From Thermoplasmatota archaeon (GTDB lineage: Archaea; Thermoplasmatota; E2; DHVEG-1), in contig JAGXLH010000075.1 in NCBI GenBank assembly GCA_018334795.1, forward strand, positions 1-7,423: DNA of 7,423 nt, read 5' to 3'. Every line of letters begins with the position of its first letter. The first letter of the stretch is position 1. Shown piece after piece: positions 6,421-7,423 of the stretch. The notes under the pieces were generated by a model. That model did no database searches, was not told the origin of the DNA, and was given only the letters and a program-made list of their open reading frames with translations. A program made the position numbers and the translations under genes.

Positions 6421-6444
6421 GTACTCTATATCAAATGATAGTAC
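6421..6444. repeat. Imperfect inverted repeat in the rpiA/kptA divergent promoter
   Basis: GTACT (6421-6425) and AGTAC (6440-6444) are outer arms, and TATC (6429-6432) and GATA (6437-6440) are inner arms around an AAAT centre. Three extra bases on the left break the symmetry. The element lies between the shared TATA region and the rpiA ribosome site, covering the predicted rpiA transcription start. It could be an operator acting on rpiA, on kptA or on both. No binding protein can be named. Confidence 0.35.
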
Positions 6445-6457
6445 AAAAATTTATACT
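6445..6457. promoter_or_regulatory. Overlapping divergent TATA elements for rpiA and kptA
   Basis: One AT-rich block reads TTTATACT on the + strand (6450-6457) and TATAAATT on the minus strand (6455-6448). Using about 26 bases from TATA centre to start, the + strand transcript begins near 6479, giving a leader of about nine bases to the kptA ATG at 6488. The minus strand transcript begins near 6426, leaving room for the GGTGA site of rpiA. A second minus-strand TATA-like GATATAG (6432-6426) would instead give a nearly leaderless mRNA for ATG 6394. Confidence 0.5.
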
Positions 6458-6487
6458 ATGTATTGTAATTACTTGGAATTGAGCAAC

Positions 6488-7156
6488 ATGTTATTTGAAT
6501 GTGAAGAGCATGGTTATTATCGTGGAGAAACCTGTCCAGTTTGTGGAGAAAAAGGAAAATTCTTGATGAATGACCGGGAATTGAATTCGTTGAGTCGTAT
6601 TATCGCTGGTGCATTACGTCATTTCCCGGATAAACTTCAATTAAATATGGATGGGCATGGTTGGGTTGAAATCTCTCAATTGATTCGGGCGATTGGAACG
6701 GGCAGATCTGGTTTTAATTGGTTACGATTACATCACATACAAGCATTAGTGGCAACAGATATGCGGAGTAGATATCAGATTGATGGTGGTATGATTCGTG
6801 CAAAGTATGGTCATTCTATTGATGTGAATTTAGATGATTTACCACTTGCTGAAGCAGATGAATATTTTTATCCGGTAACTGAAGAAGAAGCTGATATTGT
6901 GCTTGAAAATGGTATCAATCCAATTGATCGGAAAAAGGTGCATTTAAGTACAACCATTGAAAAAGCTGTTGAGGCGGGAAGCGTACGTAGTGATCATCCG
7001 TTGGTACTTCGAGTTGATGGTGTAAAAGCTAGAAATGAGGGTGTTGAGATATATCAGGCGAGTAGTCATGTCTGTGTAACGGAATCTATTAGTGCAGATT
7101 TTCTCTCTCAGGTTGATGAGAAGGTTGTTGAAAAGATTTTGAATGAAAAGGATTAA
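6488..7156 (+). CDS. kptA: Probable RNA 2'-phosphotransferase (Tpt1/KptA family), archaeal form with N-terminal zinc ribbon
   Basis: KptA removes a 2'-phosphate from RNA by transferring it to NAD+, releasing ADP-ribose 1'',2''-cyclic phosphate. The 222-residue protein starts with a zinc-ribbon-like motif, C5-x-x-H8 and C16-x-x-C19, as in archaeal members. Next are the family motifs LSRIIAGALRHFP (R44, H45), a winged-helix-like substrate region (DGHGWVEISQLI), and IRAKYGHSIDV with H109 of the GHS motif. The NAD+-binding half contains INPIDRKKVHLSTT (R148, H152) and R167. The LYHGT motif of bacterial and fungal Tpt1 is not found; the equivalent stretch reads DEYFYPVT, so this is a divergent version. 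The frame extends upstream to 6401, but ATG 6488 is chosen: the zinc ribbon starts right after it and the TATA box at 6450-6457 gives a short leader. It is followed by tRNA-Lys. Confidence 0.85.
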   Translation: MLFECEEHGYYRGETCPVCGEKGKFLMNDRELNSLSRIIAGALRHFPDKLQLNMDGHGWVEISQLIRAIGTGRSGFNWLRLHHIQALVATDMRSRYQIDGGMIRAKYGHSIDVNLDDLPLAEADEYFYPVTEEEADIVLENGINPIDRKKVHLSTTIEKAVEAGSVRSDHPLVLRVDGVKARNEGVEIYQASSHVCVTESISADFLSQVDEKVVEKILNEKD

Positions 7157-7182
7157 ATGAGGTTTCTTAATTCTAGGGATGC

Positions 7183-7198
7183 TTTTCTCATTTTTTTT
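7183..7198 (+). terminator. Oligo-T tract after kptA
   Basis: A TTTT run (7183-7186) and an uninterrupted eight-T run (7191-7198) lie in the 42-base gap between kptA and the tRNA. Short T tracts are sufficient for archaeal RNA polymerase termination. The eight-T run directly abuts the first base of the tRNA, which would end the kptA mRNA just before it. No stable hairpin precedes it. Confidence 0.4.
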
Positions 7199-7272
7199 GG
7201 GCTTGTAGCTCAGCTAGGCAGAGCAATCGGCTCTTAACCGATTGGCCTGGGGTTCGAATCCCCACAAGCCCG
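7199..7272 (+). tRNA. tRNA-Lys (anticodon CUU)
   Basis: This 74-base segment folds as a complete cloverleaf. The acceptor stem GGGCTTG pairs with CAAGCCC without mismatch, and the D arm is GCTC/GAGC with GG in the loop. The anticodon stem is ATCGG/CCGAT around loop CTCTTAA, placing CTT at positions 34-36 after the invariant T33. The variable loop is five bases, and the T arm is TGGGG/CCCCA with loop TTCGAAT. The discriminator base is G and CCA is not encoded, so CCA must be added after transcription. The anticodon CUU reads AAG lysine codons. There is no intron. A weak TATA-like TTTCTTAATT lies around 7163-7172. Confidence 0.97.
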
Positions 7273-7275
7273 TGA

Positions 7276-7284
7276 TTTTTTTTT
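7276..7284 (+). terminator. Oligo-T terminator of the tRNA gene
   Basis: Nine consecutive T residues begin four bases after the tRNA 3' end, followed by a further run of seven to eight T residues around 7299-7306. This is the expected form of an archaeal tRNA terminator. The downstream AT-rich stretch to 7310 holds nothing else that I can identify. Confidence 0.6.
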
Positions 7285-7310
7285 AGATTTTATCTATATT
7301 TTTTTTATTG

Positions 7311-7319
7311 TATATAAAG
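7311..7319 (+). promoter_or_regulatory. TATA box upstream of tandem hairpins
   Basis: TATATAAAG is a strong archaeal TATA match. At normal spacing transcription would begin near 7341, two bases before the first inverted repeat. No purine-rich BRE precedes it; the upstream bases are T-rich, which lowers confidence. It points rightward, either at a small structured RNA or at a gene whose body lies beyond the right edge. Confidence 0.4.
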
Positions 7320-7342
7320 TATGATTTTTTGTTGTGAATTTT

Positions 7343-7378
7343 AAACAGTGCACATCTTTTTAACGATATGCACTGTTT
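7343..7378. repeat. Perfect 10-bp inverted repeat (hairpin 1)
   Basis: AAACAGTGCA (7343-7352) is exactly complementary to TGCACTGTTT (7369-7378). After one C/A mismatch the pairing continues with ATC/GAT (7354-7356 and 7365-7367), leaving an eight-base loop. The total stem is 13 pairs with one internal mismatch. As RNA it would be a stable hairpin at the 5' end of any transcript from the TATA box at 7311-7319. Confidence 0.7.
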
Positions 7379-7405
7379 TGCATGTTGGATAAATCACATG
7401 CAAAA
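7376..7405. repeat. Perfect 10-bp inverted repeat (hairpin 2)
   Basis: TTTTGCATGT (7376-7385) pairs perfectly with ACATGCAAAA (7396-7405) around a ten-base loop. It begins inside the last three bases of hairpin 1, so the two full stems compete for those bases. A third, smaller symmetric element, GAGAT (7407-7411) with ATCTC (7415-7419), follows at once. Confidence 0.65.
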
Positions 7406-7423
7406 AGAGATTGTATCTCATGA

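Noticed and set aside
6087..6482. 131-residue + strand frame opposite rpiA
   Set aside because: The minus-strand reading has the full RpiA motif set; this frame is its shadow and has no family features.
6401..6487. Upstream extension of kptA to the TTG at 6401
   Set aside because: It would overlap the rpiA start, cover the shared promoter, and add 29 residues before the zinc ribbon that match nothing expected of KptA.
7343..7405. H/ACA guide RNA or CRISPR repeat interpretation of the tandem hairpins
   Set aside because: The stems have no internal pseudouridylation pocket or ACA box, and the arms are not directly repeated with spacers.

Overview
The window looks archaeal, most likely euryarchaeal and possibly Thermoplasmatota-like. 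This assignment is inference. The evidence is: AT-rich BRE/TATA-type promoters close to start codons, often with leaders too short for a Shine-Dalgarno site; GGTGA-type ribosome sites where leaders exist; an archaeal-form KptA with an N-terminal zinc ribbon; a PGF-pre-PGF-like surface protein end; a tRNA-Lys without encoded CCA; and oligo-T tracts where terminators are expected.

Layout. Positions 1-182 hold the C-terminal end of a membrane-anchored surface protein on the + strand. Facing it, five bases away, is a two-gene minus-strand signalling operon (2040 to 188): a membrane histidine kinase followed, with an ATGA overlap, by a receiver-only response regulator. A 355-base divergent intergenic region (2041-2395) carries the kinase promoter, a 14-bp perfect palindrome, a GC-rich hairpin, a doubtful 34-residue hydrophobic mini-ORF, and the promoter of the next + strand pair. 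That pair is a winged-helix regulator (2396-2806) and, five bases later, a 12-TM RND/MMPL-type transporter (2812-5088). The transporter's 3' end overlaps by 25 bases the 3' end of a minus-strand operon made of rpiA (ribose-5-phosphate isomerase A, 6409-5717) and, by another ATGA overlap, a small membrane protein of the dolichol kinase/phytol kinase/DGK1 (CTP-dependent lipid kinase) family (5720-5064). A 78-base divergent promoter region separates rpiA from kptA (RNA 2'-phosphotransferase, 6488-7156). kptA is followed by tRNA-Lys(CUU) at 7199-7272. The window ends with a strong TATA element followed by tandem inverted repeats (7311-7419).

How the genes fit together. The kinase and receiver form a two-component module. 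Its target is not visible, because the receiver has no DNA-binding output domain. The winged-helix protein is a likely local regulator of the RND exporter. rpiA and the lipid kinase are translationally coupled, but a shared pathway is not obvious. KptA and tRNA-Lys share an RNA theme only by position.

Most of the window is ordinary archaeal core and accessory content. I see no defence system, CRISPR array, mobile element or biosynthetic cluster. The least explained part is the structured segment at the right edge (7311-7423), followed by the architecture of the 2041-2395 intergenic region.
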